Source of the DNA: Streptococcus alactolyticus
GTDB lineage: Bacteria > Bacillota > Bacilli > Lactobacillales > Streptococcaceae
Assembly: GCF_012277075.1 (NCBI RefSeq)
Contig: NZ_JAAXMT010000011.1
Span: 1 to 64,000, forward strand
Direction: 5' to 3'
DNA: 64,000 nt
Shown here: in pieces, positions 1-7,818 of the stretch
How positions within the stretch are numbered: the stretch's first letter is position 1
Layout: the number at the start of each line of letters is the position of its first letter
Made by a program: the position numbers and the translations under genes
Notes under the pieces: generated by a model
What the model saw: only the letters and a program-made list of their open reading frames with translations
Databases searched by the model: none
What the model was told of the DNA's origin: nothing

Positions 1-70
1 AGTTTAGCTCAGCTGGGAGAGCATCTGCCTTACAAGCAGAGGGTCAGCGGTTCGATCCCGTTAACTCCCA
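1..70 (+). tRNA. tRNA-Val (TAC), 5' end cut by the window
   Basis: Cloverleaf with anticodon TAC in the loop following CTGCCT. The acceptor 3' strand AACTCCC plus discriminator A ends at 70. Its 5' partner would be GGGAGTT, so three bases lie outside the window. It is the first visible member of a seven-tRNA cluster on the + strand. Confidence 0.93.
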
Positions 71-97
71 TCATAAGAACAATAGTGTTATGATTAT

Positions 98-170
98 GGT
101 CCCGTGGTGTAGCGGTTATCACGTCGCCCTGTCACGGCGAAGATCGCGGGTTCGATTCCCGTCGGGACCG
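98..170 (+). tRNA. tRNA-Asp (GTC)
   Basis: A 73-nt cloverleaf: acceptor GGTCCCG pairs with CGGGACC, the anticodon loop holds GTC, the T-arm is GGGTTCGATTCCC and the discriminator is G, as usual for tRNA-Asp. CCA is not encoded. Confidence 0.97.
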
Positions 171-173
171 TAT

Positions 174-246
174 GACTCGTTAGCTCAGTTGGTAGAGCAA
201 TTGACTTTTAATCAATGGGTCACTGGTTCGAGCCCAGTACGGGTCA
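174..246 (+). tRNA. tRNA-Lys (TTT)
   Basis: A 73-nt cloverleaf: acceptor GACTCGT pairs with ACGGGTC (one G-U pair), the anticodon is TTT and the discriminator A. It lies three bases after tRNA-Asp, so the two are surely cotranscribed. Confidence 0.97.
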
Positions 247-255
247 TCATACTAT

Positions 256-337
256 GCGGGTTTGGCGGAATTGGCAGACGCACCAGATTTAGGATCTGGC
301 GCTTAACGGCGTGGGGGTTCAAGTCCCTTAACCCGCA
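256..337 (+). tRNA. tRNA-Leu (TAG)
   Basis: An 82-nt class II tRNA with a long variable arm. The acceptor GCGGGTT pairs with AACCCGC, the anticodon is TAG and the discriminator A, as expected for leucine. Confidence 0.97.
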
Positions 338-350
338 TTAATAAGAAGTA

Positions 351-423
351 GCCGGCTTAGCTCAGTTGGTAGAGCATCTGATTTGTAATCAGAGGGTCGC
401 GTGTTCAAGTCATGTAGCCGGCA
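351..423 (+). tRNA. tRNA-Thr (TGT)
   Basis: A 73-nt cloverleaf: acceptor GCCGGCT pairs with AGCCGGC, the anticodon TGT sits in a CTGAT/ATCAG stem, and the discriminator is A. Confidence 0.97.
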
Positions 424-455
424 TAACAATTATGATATAATTTGTTAGCTATATT

Positions 456-529
<74 letters not shown>

Positions 530-544
530 TTCATTTAATAATAT

Positions 545-616
545 GGTCCGTTGGTCAAGGGGTTAAGACACCGCCTTTTCACGGCGGTAACACGGGTTCG
601 AATCCCGTACGGACTA
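545..616 (+). tRNA. tRNA-Glu (TTC)
   Basis: A 72-nt cloverleaf: acceptor GGTCCGT pairs with ACGGACT, the anticodon TTC sits in a CCGCC/GGCGG stem, and the discriminator is A. It is the last gene of the cluster; I see no further RNA gene between 617 and the leftward genes. Confidence 0.96.
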
Positions 617-744
617 TTGTTTTAAACGAGTTGAGGAGGTTGTTAGTCAATCTTCTTTTTTATTATGTGACTTTCAGTCCGTCACGCTCCGTAAGGTACG
701 TGACAATAAACCATCCGTTAGAGTTAGATGGGTGGGGATTAATA

Positions 745-772
745 AAAAAAGTCCTATAAAATAGAACTTTTA
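745..772 (-). terminator. terminator of the leftward DUF960 gene
   Basis: Read leftward, AAAGTTCTA and TAGGACTTT form a 9-bp stem around a TTTTA loop, followed by a run of seven Ts. It lies about 30 nt beyond the stop codon at 803. Confidence 0.7.
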
Positions 773-802
773 CTGTGGTAATATAAAGAATTAAACTAAT
801 AG

Positions 803-1114
803 CTAATCTAATTCGTATGGAAGGAGGAGTGTTTCCATTCCTGCTTGATCCATGATATAAACAGTACTTGGGAAAAACTCATCAAAGGGGAAATTGTAAT
901 CAAAGGTAATGGAAAGGTTTTGATTACTGTTGAAGTATTCGATTGCGATGTTATTGTGGTTGTTTTTTAAGTGAAAGGATAGGATAGAGTCTAGCTGAAC
1001 AACGGTTTTTAGATAATTGTCCAATAAATCCCAGAGTGTTTCAATAATTTCAAATGGGATGCTGGTTGCTACTCCAAAACTGACAGGACGTTTCTTTGTG
1101 TCTTCAAATGCCAT
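803..1114 (-). CDS. DUF960-family protein
   Basis: A 103-residue soluble protein of unknown function. The N-terminal half (residues 8-36: RPVSFGV, IPFEI, LWDLLDNYL) matches the pattern I know from the DUF960 family, common in streptococci and staphylococci, where R-x-x-x-x-G-V, IP and LWxLLD recur. There is no signal peptide or membrane segment. The ATG at 1114 has a good ribosome binding site (GGAGGTG) just upstream. It lies downstream of the DUF402 phosphatase on the same strand, separated by a hairpin. The family call is confident by pattern; the role is unknown. Confidence 0.75.
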   Translation of the reverse strand: MAFEDTKKRPVSFGVATSIPFEIIETLWDLLDNYLKTVVQLDSILSFHLKNNHNNIAIEYFNSNQNLSITFDYNFPFDEFFPSTVYIMDQAGMETLLLPYELD

Positions 1115-1136
1115 AGAACACCTCCACTAATACTGT

Positions 1137-1158
1137 AAAAGCATCCTTTCGGATGCTT
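1137..1158 (-). terminator. hairpin between DUF402 and DUF960 genes
   Basis: AAGCATCC and GGATGCTT form an 8-bp stem with a GAAA-type tetraloop, followed leftward by TTTTAC. The T-run is short, so termination may be partial and leave some readthrough into the DUF960 gene. Confidence 0.55.
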
Positions 1159-1164
1159 GCAACT

Positions 1165-1698
1165 TTAACGATTCTTTAGTTCAAGATAACGTTTGTACCA
1201 AATGTTAATATAAGCTTGTGAAAAAGGTCCTTTACCGTTATTTATCCAATCAACGAGTATCTTAACATTTTCTTTTAAAATAAAATCAATGTCTGGTGAA
1301 TACCCCATTTCTTGCTTGTGCAACTCGTACTCATCAACGTCAAGCAGTCTTTTTTCGCCATCGGCAAAAATCTTGACATCTAAATCATAGTCGATATACT
1401 TTAGAGCTTCTTCGTCCAGAACGTATGGACTGGCAAGGTTGCAGTAGTAGGAAACTCCGTTATCTCTTATCATAGCAATAATATTAAACCAATATTTTTT
1501 ATGAAAATAGACGATAGCGGGTTCGCGTGTCACCCAGCGTCTGCCATCACTTTCTGTCACTAATGTGTGGTCGTTCACTCCTATAAGGGCTGTATCTGTT
1601 GTTTTTAGTACCATTGTGTCGCGCCATGTACGGTGCAGACTCTTATCATGCTTATAACTTTGAATTGTAATAAAGTCGCCTTCCTTAGGTAATTTCAT
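1165..1698 (-). CDS. DUF402-family nucleoside tri-/diphosphate phosphatase
   Basis: A 177-residue protein of the DUF402 (YgaC/Ntdp) family. In staphylococci a member hydrolyses nucleoside tri- and diphosphates with divalent metals. Visible family features are the N-terminal basic beta-barrel part (residues 1-60, with HRTW and W-V-T-R-E-P), the Y-C-N-L-A-S-P segment near residue 85, and the D-Y-D-L-D-V-K and D-V-D-E-Y-E-L acidic clusters (about residues 102-125) that bind metal in solved homologues. The ATG at 1698 is preceded by a GTAAGG site. Length fits the family. The substrate in this organism is inferred from the family only. Confidence 0.82.
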   Translation of the reverse strand: MKLPKEGDFITIQSYKHDKSLHRTWRDTMVLKTTDTALIGVNDHTLVTESDGRRWVTREPAIVYFHKKYWFNIIAMIRDNGVSYYCNLASPYVLDEEALKYIDYDLDVKIFADGEKRLLDVDEYELHKQEMGYSPDIDFILKENVKILVDWINNGKGPFSQAYINIWYKRYLELKNR

Positions 1699-1776
1699 GC
1701 CTTACCAACTTTCTACAATTAAACTTATCTGTTATAGTCTATCATAATTTTCTGAAAAAATCACTTAGAAATGCCA

Positions 1777-2559
1777 TTAAATCGACAAATAATCTCGAAG
1801 TGCTGTTTGGATGTCGTCATAAGCAAACCCTTTACGCATGAGATGTCGGATAAGGCGTTGTTTGAGGTCATAGCCATCGTATTTTTTGCTTAATTTGCGG
1901 TGTTGTTTGTCTAGGGCTTGATAGAGAAGCTCCTGCTCTTGTTCTTCGTCTTTGTCGATATCAAGTTTTTCAAAGGCGGTTTTGGCTTCGTCATAGGAAA
2001 AACCTTTATTCATCAAGTTTTGGATGATTTTGTCTGTTAGACTCTTACTAGAAAGTTTGCTCTGGTATTTTTTGAGCAGTTTTTTGGCAGTTTTTTCTGC
2101 CACTTCTGAGAAGTCAAGTTGGGCTAAGCCCTGTTCAATGACTTGTGTATCAATCCCTTTTTGCATGAGTTTTTGTTTTAGGATATAAGGTCCCTTGTCG
2201 CCTGAATGGAGATTTTGAGCCAGATAGTTTTCAACATATTGCTGGTCATTTAGCCAATTTTCTGCTATTAGATTGTCAAGGATATCGGGAATATAACGTG
2301 TGTCAATCTCGTGTTTTTCAAGGTACTGTTTGACTTCTTTTACAGTGCGTTGCTTAAAGGAAATGTAGTAGAGGGCGAGGTTTTTGCCGTAAGAAAATTG
2401 GGCAAAGCTTTGAATGTCCTTTAGTAAGGCGTCATCTAGGCTCATGCCCTTGCTCAACATAAAATGAACGATGGTATCTTCTGTGACATAAAGATTATTA
2501 GAACCGTCTATCTCAATCAAATAAAGGCGTTTTTTCTTTTCAATTTTGGTGATTTTCAT
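1777..2559 (-). CDS. recX: recombination regulatory protein RecX
   Basis: A 260-residue RecX homologue; family members bind RecA and limit its filament and coprotease activity. The three-helix RecX repeats are visible: R-T-V-K-E-V-K-Q-Y-L (near residue 72), ending L-x-x-x-N-W-L-N-D-x-x-Y (about 100-110), then K-G-P-Y-x-L-x-x-K-L and two later repeats. It is longer than the enterobacterial protein, as is normal in Firmicutes. The ATG at 2559 has no Shine-Dalgarno sequence. Instead an extended -10 box lies 7 nt upstream (see the promoter entry), so the mRNA may be leaderless. Confidence 0.92.
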   Translation of the reverse strand: MKITKIEKKKRLYLIEIDGSNNLYVTEDTIVHFMLSKGMSLDDALLKDIQSFAQFSYGKNLALYYISFKQRTVKEVKQYLEKHEIDTRYIPDILDNLIAENWLNDQQYVENYLAQNLHSGDKGPYILKQKLMQKGIDTQVIEQGLAQLDFSEVAEKTAKKLLKKYQSKLSSKSLTDKIIQNLMNKGFSYDEAKTAFEKLDIDKDEEQEQELLYQALDKQHRKLSKKYDGYDLKQRLIRHLMRKGFAYDDIQTALRDYLSI

Positions 2560-2566
2560 AGTTTTA

Positions 2567-2575
2567 ATTATAGCA
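2567..2575 (-). promoter_or_regulatory. extended -10 promoter of recX
   Basis: Read leftward, TGCTATAAT is an extended -10 element. Its last base is 7 nt from the A of the recX ATG, so transcription should start at or within a base or two of the start codon. No clear -35 is seen. Confidence 0.6.
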
Positions 2576-2626
2576 AAAATGGTAGAATAGAGATAAGAAA
2601 AGGCATTTTTCTAAAAAGAGGTAGCT

Positions 2627-3536
2627 ATGGTTGGAAAAGATAAGGTAATCCATTTGGACCAATATCGACAAAGTCAGGTTTTTGAGGAGGCTGAAGGCTC
2701 TTTGGATTGGTTTGATGAAGAAAATGCCAATGCATCTGCTGAATGCATTTTTGATGGGACTGTTGACGCTGGCCTTTTATCAGGTTGGGATTTGATGGAA
2801 GACCTGTATGATTTGTAGCGGTTAGAGGAGCGTCTTTTTCCTAGTTGGTCAGCGCTGGCGGACAGGACTTGGGACAATGAGAAAAGCCGCCCTTATTTGA
2901 CGGTTAAGTTGGCTTTGGACCACTTTTTAGCCATTTATCAGGTGGATAGGGCAGATGGTCTGACTTGTCGTTATGAGATTCTGGCTCTTTATGTCCTCAT
3001 GTCGCGCTATGATGAAGCGCAAGCTTTTGTTAATAGTTGTACATCCTATGCAGCAGATGTGCGAATGCAAGTATCACTTTTGGTAGCCGCCATTTTAGGC
3101 GGCTATCATGCCGATGCATCACAATTATTAGTGGGCTTTTGTGTGCAAGTGACGGATTTTCTCGCTTTTTGTGAGCAAGATATCTTTCCGTTAGGTCGTG
3201 TCATGGAGGTTGAAACGTGGGAGGAGTGCTCAGCTAATTGAGAAGAGAGTCTTTACTTCGCTTTTTCCCCTATTTTACCGCTTTTGCTGACGGCATCGAC
3301 CTACATTCAAGCTTATTTGAATGCTTACGTGACCACTAATGTGGCTGATAGTGACGATGATTTGGACCACTTGCTTTTTTATCGTCCAAGCAGCTTAGTG
3401 TATTAGCCTTAAATGGTATTTACGGGATTCAGAATTTTCAACTTTTGACGGAAACGGCTCTTTTGCCTTGCCAACTTTTGGAAAAGCCACTTTAGAAAAA
3501 TTGAAGAAAGCAGGAGTTACATTTAGTCAACAATGA
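2627..3536 (+). pseudogene. decayed protein gene of unknown family upstream of rlmD
   Basis: One reading frame runs from ATG 2627 (good GAGGTAG site) through an in-frame TAG (2816-2818) and TGA (3239-3241) to TAG near 3405, and keeps protein-like composition across both stops. After that, coding-like text continues in other frames, ending in a lysine-rich tail whose TGA (3534-3536) overlaps the ATG of rlmD. So at least two nonsense codons and two frame changes have accumulated. The product would have been about 300 residues, acidic at the N-terminus and helical in the middle. I do not recognise the family. The first 63 codons could still be translated. Confidence 0.6.
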
Positions 3537-4885
3537 ATGTGAAAGTAAAGCAAAAAATTCCTTTGAAAATCAAGCGTATGGGAATCAACGGGGAAGGTAT
3601 TGGTTTTTATAAAAAGACCTTGGTTTTTGTGCCAGGTGCTTTAAAAGGTGAAGATGTCTTTTGTCAAATCACGGCTGTGAAACGCAATTTTGCTCAGGCT
3701 AGGCTTTTGACTATCAACAAAACCTCGCCTTTTCGTGTACAAGCACCGTGTCCTATTTATGATGCGTGTGGCGGTTGTCAGATCATGCATTTGCAGTATG
3801 ACAAGCAGTTGGAGTTTAAGGATGATTTGATTAGGCAGGCCTTGAAAAAGTTCAAACCTGCGGGTTATGAGAATTATGACATTCGTCACACGATAGGCAT
3901 GGATACTCCTTATCATTATCGTGCTAAATTGCAATTTCAAACGCGTGCGTTTAAAGGAAATGTCAAAGCAGGCTTGTTCCAAGAGGGAAGTCATCGTTTG
4001 GTTAATATCAAAGATTGTTTGGTGCAGGATGAGTTGACGCAAGCCATTATCAATCGTGTGGTGGCATTGTTAGAAAAATACCAAGTTCCAATTTACGATG
4101 AGCGTCGAACTGCAGGTGTGCGGACGGTGATGATTCGTAAGGCAATGGCGACGAATCAGGTACAGCTCATTTTTGTGACCAGTCGTGAACTTTTCTTGGC
4201 GCCAGTGATTAAGACCTTGACGGCGGAATTTGAGGAAATTCAAGGCATTGCGGTCAATCTTAACCGTTCCAAATCAAGTGAGATTTACGGAGATAAGACG
4301 GAAATCATTTTGGGACGTGCTACGATTGAAGAAGAGGTCTTGGATTATCAGTTCTCATTGTCACCACGAGCTTTTTACCAGCTAAATCCCCAGCAAACGC
4401 AGGTCTTGTACGGGCAAGCTGTGGCAGCCTTGGATGTTTCTGAAAATGACCATATTATTGACGCTTATTGTGGTGTGGGGACGATTGGTTTTGCCTTTGC
4501 TGATAAAGTCAAGAGTGTTCGAGGCATGGATATTATTCCAGAAGCGATTGCTGATGCGAAGAAGAATGCTCAGCGTATGGGCTTTGACAATACTTACTAC
4601 GAAGCTGGTCGTGCGGAGGATATTATTCCCAAGTGGTACCAAGAAGGCTATCGTGCGGATGCCTTAATTGTGGACCCACCGCGTACAGGCTTGGATGAGA
4701 AATTGCTTCAAACGATTTTGCGTTACCAACCAGCCAAGATGGTTTATGTGTCTTGTAATACAGCAACCTTGGCGCGTGATTTGGTGGCTTTGACGAAGGT
4801 TTACCAAGTGGAATATATTCAGTCAGTGGATATGTTTCCTCATACGGCACGGACTGAAGCCGTGGTGAAATTAAGCAAGAAATGA
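3533..4885 (+). CDS. rlmD: 23S rRNA (uracil-5-)-methyltransferase, RlmD/RlmCD type
   Basis: A 450-residue TrmA/RumA-family enzyme that makes 5-methyluridine in 23S rRNA using S-adenosylmethionine. The N-terminal TRAM domain (about 1-60) is followed by the iron-sulfur cysteines C73, C79, C82 and a fourth near 162. The SAM site is [10 protein letters not shown] from about residue 310. The D-P-P-R-T-G-L motif and catalytic C408 in Y-V-S-C-N lie near the end. In streptococci a single enzyme of this group (RlmCD) methylates both U747 and U1939; whether this one is dual-specific cannot be read from sequence. Start ATG 3533 overlaps the stop of the upstream pseudogene. Confidence 0.93.
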   Translation: MNVKVKQKIPLKIKRMGINGEGIGFYKKTLVFVPGALKGEDVFCQITAVKRNFAQARLLTINKTSPFRVQAPCPIYDACGGCQIMHLQYDKQLEFKDDLIRQALKKFKPAGYENYDIRHTIGMDTPYHYRAKLQFQTRAFKGNVKAGLFQEGSHRLVNIKDCLVQDELTQAIINRVVALLEKYQVPIYDERRTAGVRTVMIRKAMATNQVQLIFVTSRELFLAPVIKTLTAEFEEIQGIAVNLNRSKSSEIYGDKTEIILGRATIEEEVLDYQFSLSPRAFYQLNPQQTQVLYGQAVAALDVSENDHIIDAYCGVGTIGFAFADKVKSVRGMDIIPEAIADAKKNAQRMGFDNTYYEAGRAEDIIPKWYQEGYRADALIVDPPRTGLDEKLLQTILRYQPAKMVYVSCNTATLARDLVALTKVYQVEYIQSVDMFPHTARTEAVVKLSKK

Positions 4886-4891
4886 TACTAT

Positions 4892-4932
4892 AACAGGGCT
4901 TGTCAGCTTTCTTTTGACAGGTCCTGTTTTTC
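4892..4932 (+). terminator. rlmD terminator
   Basis: CAGGGCTTGTCA pairs with TGACAGGTCCTG (nearly perfect 12-bp stem), followed by TTTTTCTC. Confidence 0.85.
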
Positions 4933-4970
4933 TCGTTATACTGTGACAAAACAGTTGAGGAGGACAGGAG

Positions 4971-5549
4971 ATGACGCCTACGATTCGTTTGGCTCGTTTA
5001 GAAGATGTGTCAAGGCTGCGGGAGATTTACCGTTATTACGTGGAAGAAACGGCTGTGACTTTTGATTATGAGGTACCCAGCCAGGAGGAATTTGCAGCGC
5101 GAATGCAGGATATCCAATCGTTTTACCCTTATTTGGTTGCAGAAGAGGCTGGGCAGATTGTGGGCTATGCCTATGCAGCCCCTTTTCATGTCAGACCTGC
5201 TTATGCTTGGTCAGCGGAAATGACGATTTATTTGGATCACAGGCAGCGTCATAAGGGGCTTGGACGTTTGCTTTACCAGCAGTTGGAGCATTATCTGCGT
5301 CAGATGGGTGTGCTAAACCTCAATGCTTGCATTGCATCGACGGCGGTGGAGGATGCTTATTTGACCAATCATAGTTCGGGATTTCACCAAGCCTTGGGGT
5401 ATCAGTTGGTTGGGACTTTTCATTCATCAGGTTATAAATTCAACCGTTGGTATGACATGATTTGGATGGAAAAAATGTTGGGCGAACATCTTGAGTTGAC
5501 TCCTCCTGTCCAATCCATTCACACTATTTTGAAACAAAATCTTTCTTAG
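4971..5549 (+). CDS. GNAT-family N-acetyltransferase (phosphinothricin acetyltransferase-like)
   Basis: A 192-residue acetyl-CoA-dependent N-acetyltransferase. The pattern is that of the Pat/MnaT group: I-R-L-A-R-L-E-D at the start, I-Y-R-Y-Y-V-E-E-T-A-V-T-F near residue 20, G-Y-A-Y-A and the acetyl-CoA loop H-K-G-L-G-R-L-L-Y (about 98-106), then the C-terminal W-Y-D-M-I-W-M-E-K strand. Homologues acetylate amino-acid-like amines such as methionine sulfoximine or phosphinothricin; the real substrate is unknown. ATG 4971 has a GGAGG site upstream. It is monocistronic between two terminators. Confidence 0.85.
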   Translation: MTPTIRLARLEDVSRLREIYRYYVEETAVTFDYEVPSQEEFAARMQDIQSFYPYLVAEEAGQIVGYAYAAPFHVRPAYAWSAEMTIYLDHRQRHKGLGRLLYQQLEHYLRQMGVLNLNACIASTAVEDAYLTNHSSGFHQALGYQLVGTFHSSGYKFNRWYDMIWMEKMLGEHLELTPPVQSIHTILKQNLS

Positions 5550-5601
5550 GCATACCAAAAAGCCCCACAAAAGCAGATGCTTGTGGGGTGTGCCTTTTTT
5601 T
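5549..5601 (+). terminator. terminator after the acetyltransferase gene
   Basis: CCCCACAA pairs with TTGTGGGG, extended by GGCA/TGCC outside, and followed by seven Ts. Confidence 0.88.
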
Positions 5602-5660
5602 GAGCAAATTGGTAAAAAAAGCTTGCGAAAGTTTTCGTGTCGTGTTATTATTATATAGTA

Positions 5661-5731
5661 GCCGCTATAGTTAAATGGTATAATAGAGCAATGGTAATGC
5701 TCCGTTCCGAGTTCAATTCTCGGTGGTGGCA
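5661..5731 (+). tRNA. probable tRNA-Thr (GGT) with a weak D-arm
   Basis: A 71-nt cloverleaf can be drawn. Acceptor GCCGCTA pairs with TGGTGGC (two G-U pairs). The anticodon stem is GAGCA/TGCTC with loop ATGGTAA, giving anticodon GGT. The T-arm is CCGAG/CTCGG, and the discriminator is A. The D-stem GTTA/TAAT is only A-U and G-U pairs and the loop is atypical. TATATAG at 5653-5659 may be the promoter -10. The alternative is a tRNA relic, but every conserved T-loop and anticodon-loop base is present. Confidence 0.75.
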
Positions 5732-5741
5732 GATGATTATA

Positions 5742-6488
5742 TTATAAAGTCTCTTCGGAGGCTTTTTTGTTTTGGAGTGCGACATTGTCGCCTTTTCCTT
5801 TTTGCCAAATCATGATACCGACGGATCCTTGGGCAAACATACCAAAGTAGCTAAAGGCAACGACTTGATTGCCAATCGCCATGAATAAAATAAAGCTGAG
5901 CAAGTCAACCAGTAGCCAGAGGTAAAAACCGTCAATGTGTCCTTTGACTTGTCTTTGTTGTGCGGTGAAGGAAAGTCCGTTGGTGAGAGCGTCTAGGATG
6001 ATTTGTTGACCGCCCATCCAAAAGGAGAGCAAACCAAGCCCAATCGTCCAGAAAAAGATAGCAATGAGAACGTCTTTAACACCAAAGCCTTTATCGACCA
6101 CCAGTTCGCCGTCTTTGTTGCGGCGTTTTTTCCAATTGCTGTTACCGATAAATTCTGTGATGAGGTAATAAAGACTGGTAAACATATCACCATAGATGCC
6201 TTGCATCCCAGCAACGAGGATTCCAGCAAGGTTTTGAATGCCGTTGACTTTGAAAGTGTGTTGCCATTGCAAGGCGAGGGTCCAGGTTCCAATAAAACCA
6301 AAGACAGACATGATGATAGAAAGAATGGTGATCATGTCTAATTGCCCTAACCAAAGGGTTGAGAGGATACCGTAGACCGTAAAGCCAAGTGAAACAGTAA
6401 AGGATGCAATGACAAAGAGGCGTTCTCTGAGAGTAAAACGACCCCAAGCGAGGTCAAATGATTGTTTGAGTGAAAGTTGTGTGTCCAA
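5742..6488 (-). CDS. Pnu-family transporter (PnuC-like; possibly a deoxynucleoside carrier)
   Basis: A 248-residue membrane protein of the PnuC/SWEET-fold family, with about seven transmembrane segments starting at residue 22. Typical PnuC features are the W-x-x-x-x-x-N/G-I-Q-N-L-A-G region near 83 and the C-terminal W-L-x-V-D-L-L-S aromatic helix near 195, which lines the substrate path. Start is TTG 6488; the GGAG site lies at the end of the kinase gene, whose stop is 6 nt upstream, so the pair is translationally coupled. General annotation would be nicotinamide riboside transport. The coupling to a deoxynucleoside kinase and NrdR boxes instead favours deoxynucleoside uptake (my inference; a PnuN subgroup has been predicted for this). 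Confidence 0.82.
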   Translation of the reverse strand: MDTQLSLKQSFDLAWGRFTLRERLFVIASFTVSLGFTVYGILSTLWLGQLDMITILSIIMSVFGFIGTWTLALQWQHTFKVNGIQNLAGILVAGMQGIYGDMFTSLYYLITEFIGNSNWKKRRNKDGELVVDKGFGVKDVLIAIFFWTIGLGLLSFWMGGQQIILDALTNGLSFTAQQRQVKGHIDGFYLWLLVDLLSFILFMAIGNQVVAFSYFGMFAQGSVGIMIWQKGKGDNVALQNKKASEETL

Positions 6489-6494
6489 AAAATG

Positions 6495-7133
6495 TTAATC
6501 TCCAATTCCAATTGATTTCATTTCTTGACGGATCATACGATAAACTTTTTGCCAGTCCTCTGATTTGGTCACATCGATGTAATCAGTATTGATTTTCATT
6601 TTGGGACTGTATTGGTAGTTATCGTACCAGTTATTATAATGTGAGTGAAGAAGTTTGTAATAATCGGTTAACCCTTCGTTGTGGTCAGGTTGTTCAAATT
6701 CACGTCCGCGTTTTTTGATGTTGGACATGATATGGTCAAAACTGCCTTCAAGATAGATGAGTAAGTCAGGTGCTTTTTTAGGAAGTCCGTCAATTTCCTC
6801 CATCATGTTATCCAAAAGGTCTAGGTAAATACGGTATTCTTGGTCGCTGATACTACCTTGAAGGGTGTTGATGTAGGTAAATAAAGCATCCTCATAAATC
6901 GAGCGGTCCAAGACATTGTTATCAGCCTTGTAGGCTTTTTTGATAGCAGCAAAGCGTTTGTTTAAGAAATAAATTTGCAAAGCAAAGCCGTATTTTTCAG
7001 GGTCTTCATAGTATTTATCTAAAATAGGGTTGTTTTCAACAGGTTCAAAGAAAGCTGTTGTTCCTAGTTCTTGGGCCAAAAGAGAAGTATAGGTCGTTTT
7101 TCCAACTCCTATCATTCCTGCTAGAATAATCAC
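6495..7133 (-). CDS. deoxynucleoside kinase (dAK/dGK family)
   Basis: A 212-residue P-loop kinase that phosphorylates deoxynucleosides in the salvage pathway. The Walker A loop G-M-I-G-V-G-K-T-T is at residues 6-14, the F-E-P-V-E-N substrate-site acid at about E30, the D-R-S motif at 76-78, and the arginine-rich lid K-K-R-G-R-E-F-E near 150. Family members in lactobacilli and Bacillus act on dA/dC or dG. The start is GTG 7133 with a GGAGGTG site; the stop of an upstream relic ORF overlaps this GTG. It is the first intact gene of a leftward operon with the Pnu transporter, behind a NrdR-type operator. Confidence 0.9.
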   Translation of the reverse strand: MIILAGMIGVGKTTYTSLLAQELGTTAFFEPVENNPILDKYYEDPEKYGFALQIYFLNKRFAAIKKAYKADNNVLDRSIYEDALFTYINTLQGSISDQEYRIYLDLLDNMMEEIDGLPKKAPDLLIYLEGSFDHIMSNIKKRGREFEQPDHNEGLTDYYKLLHSHYNNWYDNYQYSPKMKINTDYIDVTKSEDWQKVYRMIRQEMKSIGIGD

Positions 7134-7261
7134 GATGGTAATGCACCTCCAAAACGTTTTTTATTGATCAATAAAGGATTGTGTTGTTCTAAATCTAGGA
7201 CTGGTTTGACAATTAAGCACTCAGGCTGGGCTAGGTTTTGGTCATGGCTGGCTCCTTTCTG
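7130..7261 (-). pseudogene. frameshifted small ORF in the leader of the kinase gene
   Basis: Leftward, an open stretch of 43 codons ends in TGA overlapping the kinase GTG (T-C-G-T-G-A). Its composition looks protein-like (ends K-K-R-F-G-G-A-L-P-S), but it has no usable start codon upstream of the late TTG. An ATG at 7245 with a perfect AAAGGAG site 6 nt away lies at its head but in another frame, reaching TAG after four codons. A single 1-nt indel just after that ATG would restore an approximately 40-residue protein coupled to the kinase. I do not recognise the product. This could also be chance. Confidence 0.35.
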
Positions 7262-7321
7262 TTAGAATCATCTATGTAGTCGCAAGAAAATCAATTTCTT
7301 GTGGGAACTGCATATCAAAAA

Positions 7322-7368
7322 ACACAATATATTGTGAACGGTTAAAATGTTAACACTATATTTTGTGT
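7322..7368. promoter_or_regulatory. tandem NrdR boxes over the kinase/transporter promoter
   Basis: Two 16-bp palindromes, ACACAATATATTGTGA (7322-7337) and ACACTATATTTTGTGT (7353-7368), match the NrdR box I know (acaCwAtATaTwGtgt). They are spaced 31 bp apart, three helical turns, which is the spacing typical of NrdR operators. On the leftward strand a promoter TTAACA (7353-7348), 16-bp spacer, TATATT (7331-7326) has its -10 inside box 1 and its -35 touching box 2. Binding would therefore block leftward transcription. NrdR is the ATP/dATP-sensing repressor of ribonucleotide reductase genes. Confidence 0.82.
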
Positions 7369-7378
7369 TTTGCAAGGG

Positions 7379-7406
7379 TTGAAAAATATTATTTTTGTGA
7401 TATACT
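7379..7406 (+). promoter_or_regulatory. rightward promoter candidate for the DUF1912 gene
   Basis: TTGAAA, 16-bp spacer, TATACT. A second, stronger -10 (TATAAT at 7526-7531) lies closer to the gene at 7562 and may be the main one. The 7134-7561 stretch holds only these promoters, the NrdR boxes and the relic ORF. Confidence 0.45.
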
Positions 7407-7561
7407 GGGAAACTTTATTGTCCTAAAAAATGAAAAGGACAGATAGATTTCTGAAAATGGTTCTTCTTTCATGTCAAAATAGCATGGAAATCCCTTACAA
7501 ACTTCTCTTTTTGCGATGCTTTTGATATAATATGTGCTAGGAAATCAGACGAGGTGGAGTT

Positions 7562-7816
7562 ATGACTTACGAACAAGAATTTTTAAAAGACTTTGAAGCT
7601 TGGGTAGATTCACAAATCACAATCAATGAAATGGCTATGGATGCAAGCCGCAAGATTGTAGAAGAGGACAAGGATGAGCGTGCTGCGGATGCTTATATTC
7701 GTTATGAAAGTAAGTTGGACGCTTACAAATTTATCCAAGGAAAATTTGCGAATTATAAAGCCGGCAAAGGTTTCCATGATTTACCAGATAATCTTTTAGG
7801 AGAGAGAAATTATTAA
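7562..7816 (+). CDS. DUF1912-family small protein
   Basis: An 84-residue acidic, helical protein. The pattern (T-Y-E-Q-E-F-L-K-D-F-E-x-W-V at the N-terminus, then I-x-x-N-E-M-A and the D-E-R-A-A-D-A-Y-I-R-Y-E-S-K-L-D core) is that of the streptococcal DUF1912 family, which has no known function. No signal or membrane segment. GAGGTGG provides the ribosome binding site. The next gene starts 2 nt after the stop, so the two form an operon. Confidence 0.8.
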   Translation: MTYEQEFLKDFEAWVDSQITINEMAMDASRKIVEEDKDERAADAYIRYESKLDAYKFIQGKFANYKAGKGFHDLPDNLLGERNY

Positions 7817-7818
7817 TA

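Noticed and set aside
3641..4042. Antisense and alternate-frame ORFs within rlmD, valS, trp genes, Tn916 and typA
   Set aside because: They lie opposite or inside well-supported genes, lack ribosome binding sites and have no family pattern; shadows of biased codon use.
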